From: Plakobranchus ocellatus
Taxonomy: Eukaryota > Mollusca > Gastropoda > Plakobranchidae
Assembly: GCA_019648995.1 (NCBI GenBank)
Contig: BLXT01001319.1
Coordinates: 1,757,258-1,779,757, forward strand
DNA length: 22,500 bases
Reading direction: 5' to 3'
The notes under the pieces were generated by a model. The model did no database searches, was not told where the DNA came from, and saw nothing but the letters and a program-made list of their open reading frames with translations. This document shows, in pieces, positions 11,183-19,197 of the stretch; positions within the stretch are counted from its first letter, which is position 1, and each line of letters begins with the position of its first letter. The position numbers and the translations under genes were made by a program.

Positions 11183-12997
11183 AACAGCAAACTACAAAAC
11201 AAAACTTCCATGCTGATATCTGAATAAAAATACTATGCTTCAATAAGGGCTCAAAAAGTCATGTGATATGTGATATGTTTTTCATAATAATCATGTTTTG
11301 TCTGAAAGCATCAGATGCGATTGCCACTTTGACACATAGTCATCATAATCAAATAATAACTGCAGTTCAGTACTGACGTAGGTAAACTTCTACAATTCTT
11401 CCTGCGCTCTCTTCCACGTTTTGAGTATGATGACAAAAATGGGGAACACAGGTCGTAAAAGAGCCGTTTTTAATTTATAGAGGACATTAAACTGTCGCCT
11501 TTGACACCCTTATATTCTCTCCCATATTTTCAGGTCCAACACTGCTGCTGCTGCTGCTGCTATAATTGTTGATACAACTCACAATACAAAATCTAGAATA
11601 AAAACTGAATTTTAACCATTGCTTACTTCCTTCTGGTGTGAAGACGTCCACAGTGGCGCTAACAGGTCCAGTGTAATGACTATTGACCACCACAACCTGG
11701 GCTTTGATTGTTGAATAGGCAGGCAGACCAGAGACTGACCCGGTCACTTCATCGCCTTTGACCGGCCTGGTCTCGTCCATCATTCCCATATATGGGATAA
11801 ACACTTCCTGTTTGGGCTGCTCTTGTGTGTCCCATTTCCAGAATAAGATCTGTAGTTAGGTAGAAAGTTGACAGTAATCAGATAGTGAATACTGAGGCAA
11901 GACAAGGAATAGGAAAATAGTCAGGCATGATGAAAATAAAATAAAAAGAATTAATTTGAAAAGTGTACATAGCAGCCAACTGGTAAAGAGTGAGTTAAAA
12001 TTCGATCCATAAGGACACAAAGGGAGAGTAATGGCATTAGAAAGAAAAAAATAACCTGAGTAGACAGAGAACTAAAGAAAATGAGACTCTAAAAAATGAA
12101 AGCACTTGCAACTTAAATTTTAAGTTTTCTTAAAGCTTTAGTGACACAGAAATTTAATAATAAACATTAAAATGTCATATAAATTCCTTGGATTTTGATT
12201 TTTGAAGTAGAAAAAAAAACAACACAGAAATGTGTTCAAACCTTATAGCCCCTAAATTTCCCATGGATTCTAGGGTCCTTGGGATCCACAGCTTCCCACA
12301 CAAAGTGTGCGATGTCCTGGGAGACGGGTCGGTCCTTGTCCACTTGGAATCCTTCAACGACTAACTCTGGTTCTGTGGGGACGACAAATCAACACTTTTT
12401 CTTCCTCATTTTTTACCCGTCTTATTCTCAGTGGTGCTATGAATATAATTGTACTGCAGGCAGCAGGTATTTTACTATGAATTAAAGACGTGAGGTTAAA
12501 CAGTTTCACATCCTAGCCAAGGATTAAAGCACTGCAGGCCATCCAGTCCTCAAACAGTAGCAAAATTAAAGTTGACAAAACAAATATGACAATACCAGTA
12601 ATAGACAGGGTCACTGATAGTCTGCAGCAATTTATATTAGCACGGAAATACAGAAAAGTCTAATTATCTTCTTATCTCCTCAAAAAAAAAAACCACCACC
12701 ACACACACACACACCCAGACCCAAACTTTCCGTCATGCGAAAGATTGCTTAACTTACTAGAGACAGATGGCGTTCAATTTGAAAAATGACTCTATAAAAA
12801 TATTATTGACCTCTGGCTAGAAAATATTAAGACAACCCATTACATTTGAAAGGTCTATTTATGACACCAAAGCGTGAGTTTGAAGGTTAAGTTGAGGGGT
12901 TAAGTTTGTAAAAACGAAACTCACCGGCTTCAAAGCTGTGACCCAGATATACCAATGATGGATGTGTGGCCTCTCCCAGGCTGTTTCGGGAGCGAAC
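8692..12997 (-). CDS. Contactin/L1-type cell adhesion molecule, 3' part, FnIII domains plus GPI-like tail (partial)
   Basis: Six exons (12925-12997, 12242-12372, 11627-11849, 10234-10356, 9570-9761, 8692-8879) join with GT-AG borders and phases 1, 0, 1, 1, 1 into a single frame of 309 residues plus TGA. Residues 1-24 end one FnIII domain, about 25-118 form the next, about 119-223 the last, and 248-309 are a polar linker and hydrophobic tail. The signatures GKFRGYKILFW, FTPEG and HWYRIHVAARTRAGRG are those of the neural immunoglobulin/FnIII adhesion family. FTPEG at the domain border recalls L1/neuroglian, whereas four FnIII domains followed by a GPI tail is the contactin plan. The likely role is homophilic or heterophilic cell recognition in nervous tissue, at the outer membrane face. 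The 5' exons (immunoglobulin domains, first FnIII domains, signal peptide) are not seen here. No cytoplasmic tail or FIGQY ankyrin motif was found. Confidence 0.85.
9214..9309. repeat. (TA)n microsatellite in the last intron of the adhesion gene
   Basis: About 96 bases of nearly pure TA with one AATT interruption near 9231. It lies between coding exons 9570-9761 and 8692-8879 and is able to form a cruciform. Confidence 0.95.
9351..9390. repeat. (TG)n-(GA)n short microsatellite
   Basis: TGTGTG with one CG change, passing into GAGAGA, within the same intron. Confidence 0.85.
9570..9761 (-). CDS. Adhesion gene exon e: second half of the last FnIII domain
   Basis: The acceptor is TTTTGTCAG|TG, and the donor GCAG|GTGAGT (strong, phase 1). 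The exon encodes LEARISNLDPSHWYRIHVAA, then RTRAGRGELAVMDVRTN. The L-x-P-x-x-x-Y-x-x-x-V-x-A motif is the FnIII tyrosine-corner signature (here Y with an adjacent W). It closes the domain with the short linker NATASA. Confidence 0.88.
10078..10135. repeat. Poly-C run and CA/CT microsatellite
   Basis: A run of 14 C at 10078-10091 is followed by CACACA and CTCTCT tracts, inside the intron between exons d and e. Confidence 0.8.
10234..10356 (-). CDS. Adhesion gene exon d: first half of the last FnIII domain
   Basis: The acceptor is AATCACAG|GA, and the donor TCTG|GTCAGT (phase 1); this donor was chosen because it joins exon e in frame. The exon reads PSEVKDLHVDKVTHNSIVIR, then WLPPVKPNGVLQGFDVGYQ. 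The W-x-P-P and N-G-x-x-x-G-(F/Y) motifs are classic FnIII strands B-C. Confidence 0.85.
10932..10959. repeat. Poly-T tract
   Basis: A T-run interrupted by a single A, in the intron between exons c and d. It is the source of misleading phenylalanine-rich open stretches. Confidence 0.85.
11117..11180. repeat. 64-base pure poly-A tract
   Basis: Sixty-four uninterrupted A on the plus strand inside the intron between exons c and d. It could be the tail of a retroposed element, but no recognisable body precedes it; an assembly artefact is also possible. Confidence 0.9.
11541..11562. repeat. (CTG)n trinucleotide repeat in an intron
   Basis: Seven CTG units (CAG on the gene strand), about 65 bases beyond the donor of exon c. 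Confidence 0.85.
11627..11849 (-). CDS. Adhesion gene exon c: second half of that FnIII domain
   Basis: The acceptor is AACTACAG|ATC (phase 0), and the donor GGAA|GTAAGC (phase 1). It encodes 74 residues starting ILFWKWDTQEQPKQEV and ending SATVDVFTPEG. The LPAYSTIKAQVVVVN stretch holds the strand E-F region, where the usual tyrosine of the FnIII tyrosine corner is not obvious. TPEG at the border is a hallmark of the L1 family. Confidence 0.88.
12242..12372 (-). CDS. Adhesion gene exon b: first half of the next FnIII domain
   Basis: The acceptor is CCCCACAG|AA, and the donor is AAG|GTTTGA, a weak but usable site (phase 0). Codons read EPELVVEGFQVDKDRP, then HFVWEAVD and KFRGYK. The conserved FnIII tryptophan and the G-Y-K of strand C are present. 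Confidence 0.85.
12693..12714. repeat. Short (CA)n repeat
   Basis: CCACCA followed by about seven CA units, in the intron between exons a and b. Confidence 0.8.
12925..12997 (-). CDS. Adhesion gene exon a: end of an FnIII domain
   Basis: The acceptor CCCTCCTCAG precedes GTTCGC (phase 0) and the donor is CCG|GTGAGT (phase 1). The 24 complete codons read VRSRNSLGEATHPS then LVYLGHSFEA, the typical G-strand and linker of an FnIII domain with the N-x-x-G turn. The preceding half of this domain must lie on an upstream exon, which I could not find at higher coordinates. Confidence 0.8.
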
Positions 12998-13052
12998 CTG
13001 AGGAGGGTACAAGGGATGAAAGATTTTATTTTAATGTTGCATAATTAACATA

Positions 13053-13089
13053 AATATATATATATATTATATATACATAATTATATATT
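13053..13089. repeat. Short AT-dinucleotide tract
   Basis: Interrupted TA repeat just upstream (in gene orientation) of exon a of the adhesion gene. Confidence 0.75.
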
Positions 13090-13099
13090 TTTTGGACTC

Positions 13100-13230
13100 A
13101 GTTCCATGTACGGTCCTTAATGCGTGTCCAACGCGGCTACTTAGAATTCGCCTTTTTCTGCAAAAAATCTCCTAAGCCGAAGTGCCCTCTAGACCTATAG
13201 ATCATGGTCCGGCGCGGAGGGTCTTGTCTT
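13100..13230. other. GC-rich island of unknown origin in AT-rich surroundings
   Basis: Several CpG-containing blocks (CAACGCGG, GGTCCGGCGCGGAGGG) stand out from the AT-rich intron. One minus-strand frame is open for about 40 codons, but it ends at TAG without a donor. It may be an ancient dispersed repeat; I do not recognise it. Confidence 0.4.
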
Positions 13231-13628
13231 CAAACACACACAAAAAAATGCAACAGACAGCTTCAAGAAAAATTTAATTATTTTTGGTTTAAAAAAAAAT
13301 ACAAAAAATAAGACGACGAAATAAATAACTGTCTGCACTTAGTTGGGGTTACTTTTCATGAGAACCAAACTCATTTTATTCACTTAATCGATTCAACAGA
13401 GGCAAAATGCATACGCATGTATAACATCATTTATATAAAGGAAAAACCAGTTTCAGATGTTTTGTCTTCTGATTGTAAGACTTTATTTTCCATATGCTCT
13501 TTCTATTGTTTTTTTTTAAATAATCATGCCTTTTTTTTTGTGTGTGTGTGGTTTTATTAAAAAATTTTTGTTCTGTGAAAGTTTTTGTGTTGAATTTCAA
13601 TTTTTTTTTTTTAAATTAAGATCAGTGC

Positions 13629-13669
13629 AACCAATTAGATGAAATCTATAACCAATTAGATGAAATCTA
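13629..13669. repeat. 21-bp direct duplication with internal palindrome
   Basis: AACCAATTAGATGAAATCTA occurs twice with a 21-base period. Each copy contains TTAGAT-GAA-ATCTA, a small inverted repeat. Confidence 0.85.
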
Positions 13670-13880
13670 ATTCTAAAAAATGGAAATGTGAATTTTTATA
13701 TCGCTCTATCGGATCATACAGCTGCTGTTGTTTGGACGATTTTAGATAGCTATTTCCTTATTTTTTAGGGAACTTTCACACACTTTTTTTTTTTGGAGAA
13801 TTTTTAACAAGTTTGCGTTATAGGTTTTTTTTTCTTTTAAATTCATTTTATTGCACCCATTCTCGATAAGATACAAATCT

Positions 13881-13969
13881 ATTCTCTCTTTCGAATTCTC
13901 CCTCTCTCTTTCTGTCAGGGTCTATCCCTCTCCTCCAGTGTCTCTCTCTATCTCTCTGTCTCTCTCTTG
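13881..13969. repeat. CT-rich low-complexity tract
   Basis: Repeated TCTCTC blocks with interruptions over about 90 bases. It explains the arginine/glutamate-rich open stretch on the minus strand. Confidence 0.8.
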
Positions 13970-14162
13970 ACTTCATTTTATTGATCTCATTTCTACACCA
14001 TTTGCAACAGAACCGTTTTATTTGTATCATATATTAAAATAAAGTTCGTAATTGGGGTCTCTTGGAATTTGTTCTCTGATAGACGTTTTTCAAAGATTAT
14101 TTTTTGCATTGCAGTTGCTTTTAACTGGCATCTGCACAAGCCCTGGCTCCCTGCGGAATTAT

Positions 14163-14192
14163 GCGCGCGCACACACACACACACACACACAG
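14163..14192. repeat. (CG)(CA)n microsatellite
   Basis: GCGCGCGC followed by eleven CA units. It gives the Thr-His repeats in both plus-strand frames, which are not coding. Confidence 0.9.
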
Positions 14193-16302
14193 ACAAATCG
14201 TTTAAAGTACATAGTGCCTACACCAAACCAGTGCTTATGTTTTATATGGAAATTAGGATAGACTGTTTCAGGATTCTAGCTATACTAAGTGGAGTTTCTA
14301 GATCTATTCGAGATAGAGATTTTTTTTCCTTTTCCGCACACTTTTCCTAAACGCTTGTGCATTATTGTTCGTACTCTTGTGTTGCACTGCACAGATGCTT
14401 GTTAACGTGGGACTTAAAAAGATGGGCCCAGTAGCGTTGTAATGTAAACAATTATTGGATAGTGATAAACAAAGGCCAGTTTCTGTTTTCTCATTTTGAA
14501 ATAATTTGAAAAAGCAAAATAATTTTTATGGCTTTTCCAGTTTTTAAGCTTCCCCATCATCTGCTTGTCCTAACATTTTGTAGCTCCACATGATTTGATT
14601 TTCGAATAGTTAATGGGAAAAATGTCCCAGTCTTAAACTATGCTTACACGTACTATTTATGTTCATTCATGCATCTATACATTATAGTACTCAAGCCACA
14701 TCTGCTTCCAGTCGAGTCAAACATTGTTTATATGACAAAGTGAAGCGACTAAACTCTATATATTGAATATGGAGTTTGATTTTCCATAACATTGAATCAA
14801 GTTGATACAGAGGCACTTGCGAAATATAACGTTTACCTTTATCATTCTGTCGCTTTTCCGGCACAAATAATACAGGTGTCAGCATAGAAAAGATTGTCCA
14901 TGGTGGATTTAAGCCTCAGCAGGCAAAAAAGCTCTATAGCTTATACAGTATTGCTTATTGCTTCACTGCAGGTTTTTTCTCGCGATCCATTTTTGCTTAT
15001 TAAGATTTGCACATAAACATCTTATCAAATCTCACATTACTTTTCAAGCGTAAAACATCGTATCATGTGCGTTCAGATTAAGAAGTAAGAATTTTAGACC
15101 CCACCTGCATGATTGAAAGTTTAACAAGATTGATGGTGATTAGCTTGAGATCGTCTTTTTTTTTTTCCTATATTCCCTTATTTGAATTAAAGTTTTTCTT
15201 TGCCATAGTTCGAAAGATAGGTAAAATCGTTTGTGTAAAGTGTAACTATTTTATTCGATAAAACGATATTGGCATAGACTAATTCGACATTTAAACTGAT
15301 TCTCATTATACATGAATTTTCCCTGGTGAAATCATTCAAAGTTTCCTATTTCCTAAAACAAAGCGCAAAAATAATAATTAAAAAAATAAAAAAAGAGAGC
15401 TGCATTCTCCTTTACAAATAAATTATTTGAGTCGATTCACATGAAATTATTTTCTTTCAAAAATGCCTTACTCTCCATTAAACAAAAATAAAGAAAGAAA
15501 AAAAAAAGAAATATTCTATTTAAAAACCCACACATGTGCAGATTAAAAACCAACACATATTTTTTCTAATACCTAATTTAATAAAAAGACGTTTTGCAAA
15601 TAAACCTAATATTTCTCGCCAACAGAGTGAACATTCTACTTTTTACAATTTCATAATTAATTCTATTATGTTCAGATTTCTGATGATACCTAATAACCAT
15701 GCACCTTAATCTGTCGCAAATCTTCTTTTCTTAGTTTTTGTTTTTTATTCATTCCATACTTTGTAATCAGGTGTCTACTTTCTACTTTCCCGCACACGTT
15801 GTTTTTGATCAAAGCTACTATCATTTTCACTTTAAACAAAATTGTCTGAATATTTTTGTGAGCAAAGGTAATAGTTTTGCCAGTAATTTTAAACTTTAAT
15901 TTCGGCCCTGCACAAAGTTTGATTGCTGAATATGAAGATTAAGACAGGTTATTGTACAGGAAAAAAGAGTGAGATTTTCTTTGTGTGTGCATGTGGTCTT
16001 TGCTAAGATAAAATTGTCTAAGTTTCTTAAGAGAATTTACTGCGATTCGTATAGACTGCGTATTGCATTTCTTTACGAAATACTAAATAGAATATGATTA
16101 TAATAACCTTCAATGTTAAAAGATGATAAATTACGCTTAATACGTATACTGTGATTTAAGAACAAAGGACTCACAGTTAAAAAAAAATGAAAGAGAATAA
16201 TTTCTTTCTTGCCCGATAGAAATCTGTCATGGACCATCGGATAAAGAGCAGTCAGATTAATTGTTCGTAAAAATATATTTTTGCATGCACGTGAGTGTGA
16301 TT

Positions 16303-16317
16303 GGGGGGGGGGGGNNN
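16303..16317. other. G-run with a 3-base assembly gap
   Basis: Twelve G are followed by NNN at 16315-16317. The homopolymer probably stopped the assembly; the true length is unknown. Confidence 0.95.
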
Positions 16318-17263
16318 AGTTAATAACTGGTAAGTGCAATTGCGTATAATTTTATTAAAACATTTCACTAAGCCTCATTTATACTACATTATTTATGCAG
16401 CATTTTTTTTTATCATTTAGTGATTATAAGCCTAAGGTTTTAAGAGTGCCCATCTCTCAGTGGGAGTGTCTATTCTGATTAGCGCCTCAGTTTAAACTTA
16501 GACATATATTGACTAAATAATTCACTTCTGAAGCGGTTCACTCCTGACTACATCGGTTTATCTCAAACGGTGATCCACCTCTCTCCTTAGTTCCTTGTAC
16601 CGGCACTTAGTACAAAGAAACTTTACTTTTTCCTAACGTTGACTAAAATCCGTAGCGTAATAGTCAATACTCTTTGAAGCAACTTTGAAATTGTTTTACT
16701 TTCTTAAAAAAGTAATATTTCTTCTTTTGCGTCATGAGTTTTAAGCAATATATTGAGCAAAATACGAATAATAACACAATTCTCATATAAATAAAAAACT
16801 ACAATATGATGGGCATAATACGACACAATAAAATATTTCTAACGACAGATTTCATTTTTGCAAAAAAATAGATAAAGTACCACCTTAGCAATTGAAATTT
16901 ATATATATGTCTTTCTAATGCTACACGCCTTAAACGTTAAGACTTATAAAAGGAAGGTAGGTTCATTAATCAACAATAAAAACAATTTTTTTTTCCAATC
17001 AGGTCTTTCGTTTTTTCTTTCCGATAATTGGCAGGCGAATGGTCTAAAACTGTCAAATCAACACGTCTGCTTTCTCTAAATCAGTAATTCAGGTTAAATA
17101 TAAAAATAAACCGTCAATTATTGCAGATTGAAAAAAATACAGTATTCGAAGTAACGGCAAGGTTTAAGTAGCAGTAAAATTTGAATTGACAGACAGATAG
17201 GGAATAAAGTGTAATAATATAACCTAGGAAAGGAGAAGAAGTAGACGAAATAATACTAGTAGA

Positions 17264-17300
17264 AGCAGCAGCAGCAGCAACAGTAGTAGTAGTCGTAGTC

Positions 17301-17373
<73 letters not shown>

Positions 17374-17380
17374 TAGTAGA
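17264..17380. repeat. (GCA)n-(GTA)n trinucleotide array
   Basis: GCAGCA units pass into GTA/AGT units for about 100 bases, with GTC and GTG interruptions, about 280 bases upstream of the receptor start. It gives poly-Thr, poly-Leu and poly-Tyr open stretches on the minus strand, all artefacts of the repeat. Confidence 0.95.
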
Positions 17381-17658
17381 AGCAACAACTGGTGTTGAAA
17401 TAGCAACTTTGTTTTGAGGAGATGGAAAAGGTGAAAAAACTGGTATAAGGAAGATAACTAGCACCAGATGTTGGAATAAAAGAAGACAAAAATATTTGCG
17501 GGGTATTCATTCACTTTTTTGTTGCTGTATTTGATATTAAAGGGTCTGAAATCTGCTATTATATTTCCTCTCTCCAGACTTGTGGTCAGTAGACATATGA
17601 GTGGGTGAAGATCATTGTAATCAGTTTCCGAGGCATATTCTGAAAGATTATTGGGAAA

Positions 17659-18828
17659 ATGTACGTGCACTCAACAGAAGAAGAGAACACTATTCGTTAT
17701 CCAGCACTGGATCAAATGACAGATAATCCCTTTCATCTGTCGGAAAACCACAGTAAAGACTCAACTATGCTTACTTTAACCAGCGGAATTTTGAGCGATG
17801 AACAATTTGATATAATTTTTCTGTTCATAATCTACACATCGCAGCTAATCAATAATTGTGCAATAATTGCAAACAGTTTGAATATAGCAGTATTTGTAAA
17901 GCTGGGATTCTCGGAGCCCTCTAATATCAGCCTTACTGCCCTGGCAGTTTGTGATTTAACAATGGCGATACTGCTTACCTGGAGCCATATATGCTTCTTG
18001 CTGACCTATCATAATGTCCGACTACCCTTTCATAGTGCCAATGTGTCTTATCTTACTGGTGGTGCACAGTGGGGGTTCCTCAGCACAACCGTAGCATGGA
18101 TTACAGCTTTTATCAGCTTTGAAAGATGCCTTTGTATCCTCTTTCCGTTGAAAGTGAAAAGACTCATCACACCAAGAGTTACTTTTGTAGCCATGCTCAT
18201 AATTGTTCTACTCACCTTTTGCCCATCGTTTTTCACATATATAAGCTATAAATTTGTATGGGTATTCAATCCCTATATGAATATGACCATTTTGGATGCC
18301 ATTCCTGTGAACAGCGAATTCGCAATACTACTTGAAAAGATTTCTATCGCTATTTGTGGAGTAATCCAGCCACTTTTGGCATTTACAATCGTGCTAATTT
18401 GTACTGTGCTTTTAGTCGTTCAGCTGAGGAAAATATCTTCCTGGAGACTGTCGGTCACGTCTGCCAAAAGTCAGCGGGTACAATCTGAAAAAAATCCTGC
18501 ATCAAGTTCGTCTGCTGCGGAGGCCAGAATTTCTCAAAAAGAGGAACGTTTAGTTAGAATGGTTGTAGCAATAGCTACTATATTTATTGCGAGCTATATT
18601 CCAACTTCTATCATGTTACTTTTTTATGTTGTCTTCGACCAAATTAACCTGTTCGGTGTTTACAGAAGACTTTTGATAGTGACTGGTTATATAATCTCTA
18701 TGGGGCAGCCTATTAGTGGAAGTGTCAATATTTTAATCTACTACAAAATGGCCTCCAAGTTTAGATCAGTTTTCCGTCATTTTGTAGGCCTGGATTGTCA
18801 AGAACAAGAGAGACATGAGCTTGAATAG
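17659..18828 (+). CDS. Rhodopsin-class G-protein-coupled receptor, probable gastropod chemosensory receptor
   Basis: An intronless frame of 389 residues, full length for the class. Seven hydrophobic segments lie at about 51-80, 88-117, 136-162, 174-198, 226-255, 299-326 and 337-362. Class A landmarks: Asn72 in helix 1 (IANSLN), Asp99 in LAVCD of helix 2, Glu155-Arg156-Cys157 in place of DRY, Pro315 in helix 6, and Asn357...Tyr361 (NILIY) in place of NPxxY, followed by KFR. Sequons lie at Asn30 (N-terminus) and at Asn128 and Asn208 in outer loops. No cysteine stands at the usual helix 3 start or in loop 2, so the standard disulphide is missing. The phrase ERCLCILFPLKVK closely recalls candidate chemosensory receptors of Aplysia and other heterobranchs. 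Ligand unknown. Met1 is chosen as the first Met of the frame; Met20 or Met37 are alternatives, both before helix 1. Confidence 0.9.
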   Translation: MYVHSTEEENTIRYPALDQMTDNPFHLSENHSKDSTMLTLTSGILSDEQFDIIFLFIIYTSQLINNCAIIANSLNIAVFVKLGFSEPSNISLTALAVCDLTMAILLTWSHICFLLTYHNVRLPFHSANVSYLTGGAQWGFLSTTVAWITAFISFERCLCILFPLKVKRLITPRVTFVAMLIIVLLTFCPSFFTYISYKFVWVFNPYMNMTILDAIPVNSEFAILLEKISIAICGVIQPLLAFTIVLICTVLLVVQLRKISSWRLSVTSAKSQRVQSEKNPASSSSAAEARISQKEERLVRMVVAIATIFIASYIPTSIMLLFYVVFDQINLFGVYRRLLIVTGYIISMGQPISGSVNILIYYKMASKFRSVFRHFVGLDCQEQERHELE

Positions 18829-18949
18829 CCCTTCACAATGCTCTTGTCTACAATGAGTAACATCATGTCTACAGGATCAAAGGTGTCCATCAACAGAAAG
18901 GACAGCTTAAAATGGATCTAAAAAACGCAAAAAAAAAAAAACAACTTTA

Positions 18950-18952
<3 letters not shown>

Positions 18953-19009
<57 letters not shown>
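18953..19009. repeat. (GA)n microsatellite in the probable receptor 3' UTR
   Basis: About 28 pure GA units, starting 125 bases after the receptor stop codon. Confidence 0.95.
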
Positions 19010-19010
<1 letters not shown>

Positions 19011-19191
19011 AAGCACTTGAAATTAAGTTTCTGAAAATATAACCGTCTTGATTTCGTACATAAACATGGCCAAGTTAACAAAGAATTTCCAATGACAGAA
19101 TTTTCTATGGACCGATCAAACTTTAGCTCTTATCCTTCGGTTATTATTTTGTGGGAGTGTGCACACCATTTCTATTTCGGTGGGCCTATAT

Positions 19192-19197
19192 AATAAA
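19192..19197 (+). terminator. Candidate polyadenylation signal for the receptor
   Basis: AATAAA about 365 bases after the stop codon at 18826-18828, the first exact hexamer noted downstream. Confidence 0.4.

Larger units (their letters stand above)
13231..17263. other. Probable long intron or intergenic DNA, no coding exon recognised
   Basis: Contains T-runs (13510-13612), a 21-bp duplication (13629-13669), a CT-rich tract (13881-13969), a CA repeat (14163-14192) and a small gap (16315-16317). Minus-strand open stretches were tested as missing FnIII exons; none has both splice sites in the required phase 0. Confidence 0.5.

Noticed and set aside
14052-14350. Two overlapping plus-strand open stretches with Thr-His repeats
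   Set aside because: They are driven by the CA microsatellite; no splice sites or domains support them.
14691-14885. Minus-strand open stretch tested as a missing upstream exon of the adhesion gene
   Set aside because: A donor-like AAAG|GTAAAC exists, but its phase (1) does not match the phase 0 acceptor of exon a, and there is no FnIII motif.
17114-17510. Poly-Thr, poly-Leu and poly-Tyr open stretches on the minus strand
   Set aside because: They are three frames of the same GTA/GCA repeat array.
18048-18236. Minus-strand open stretch inside the receptor
   Set aside because: It is an antisense shadow of the receptor coding sequence.
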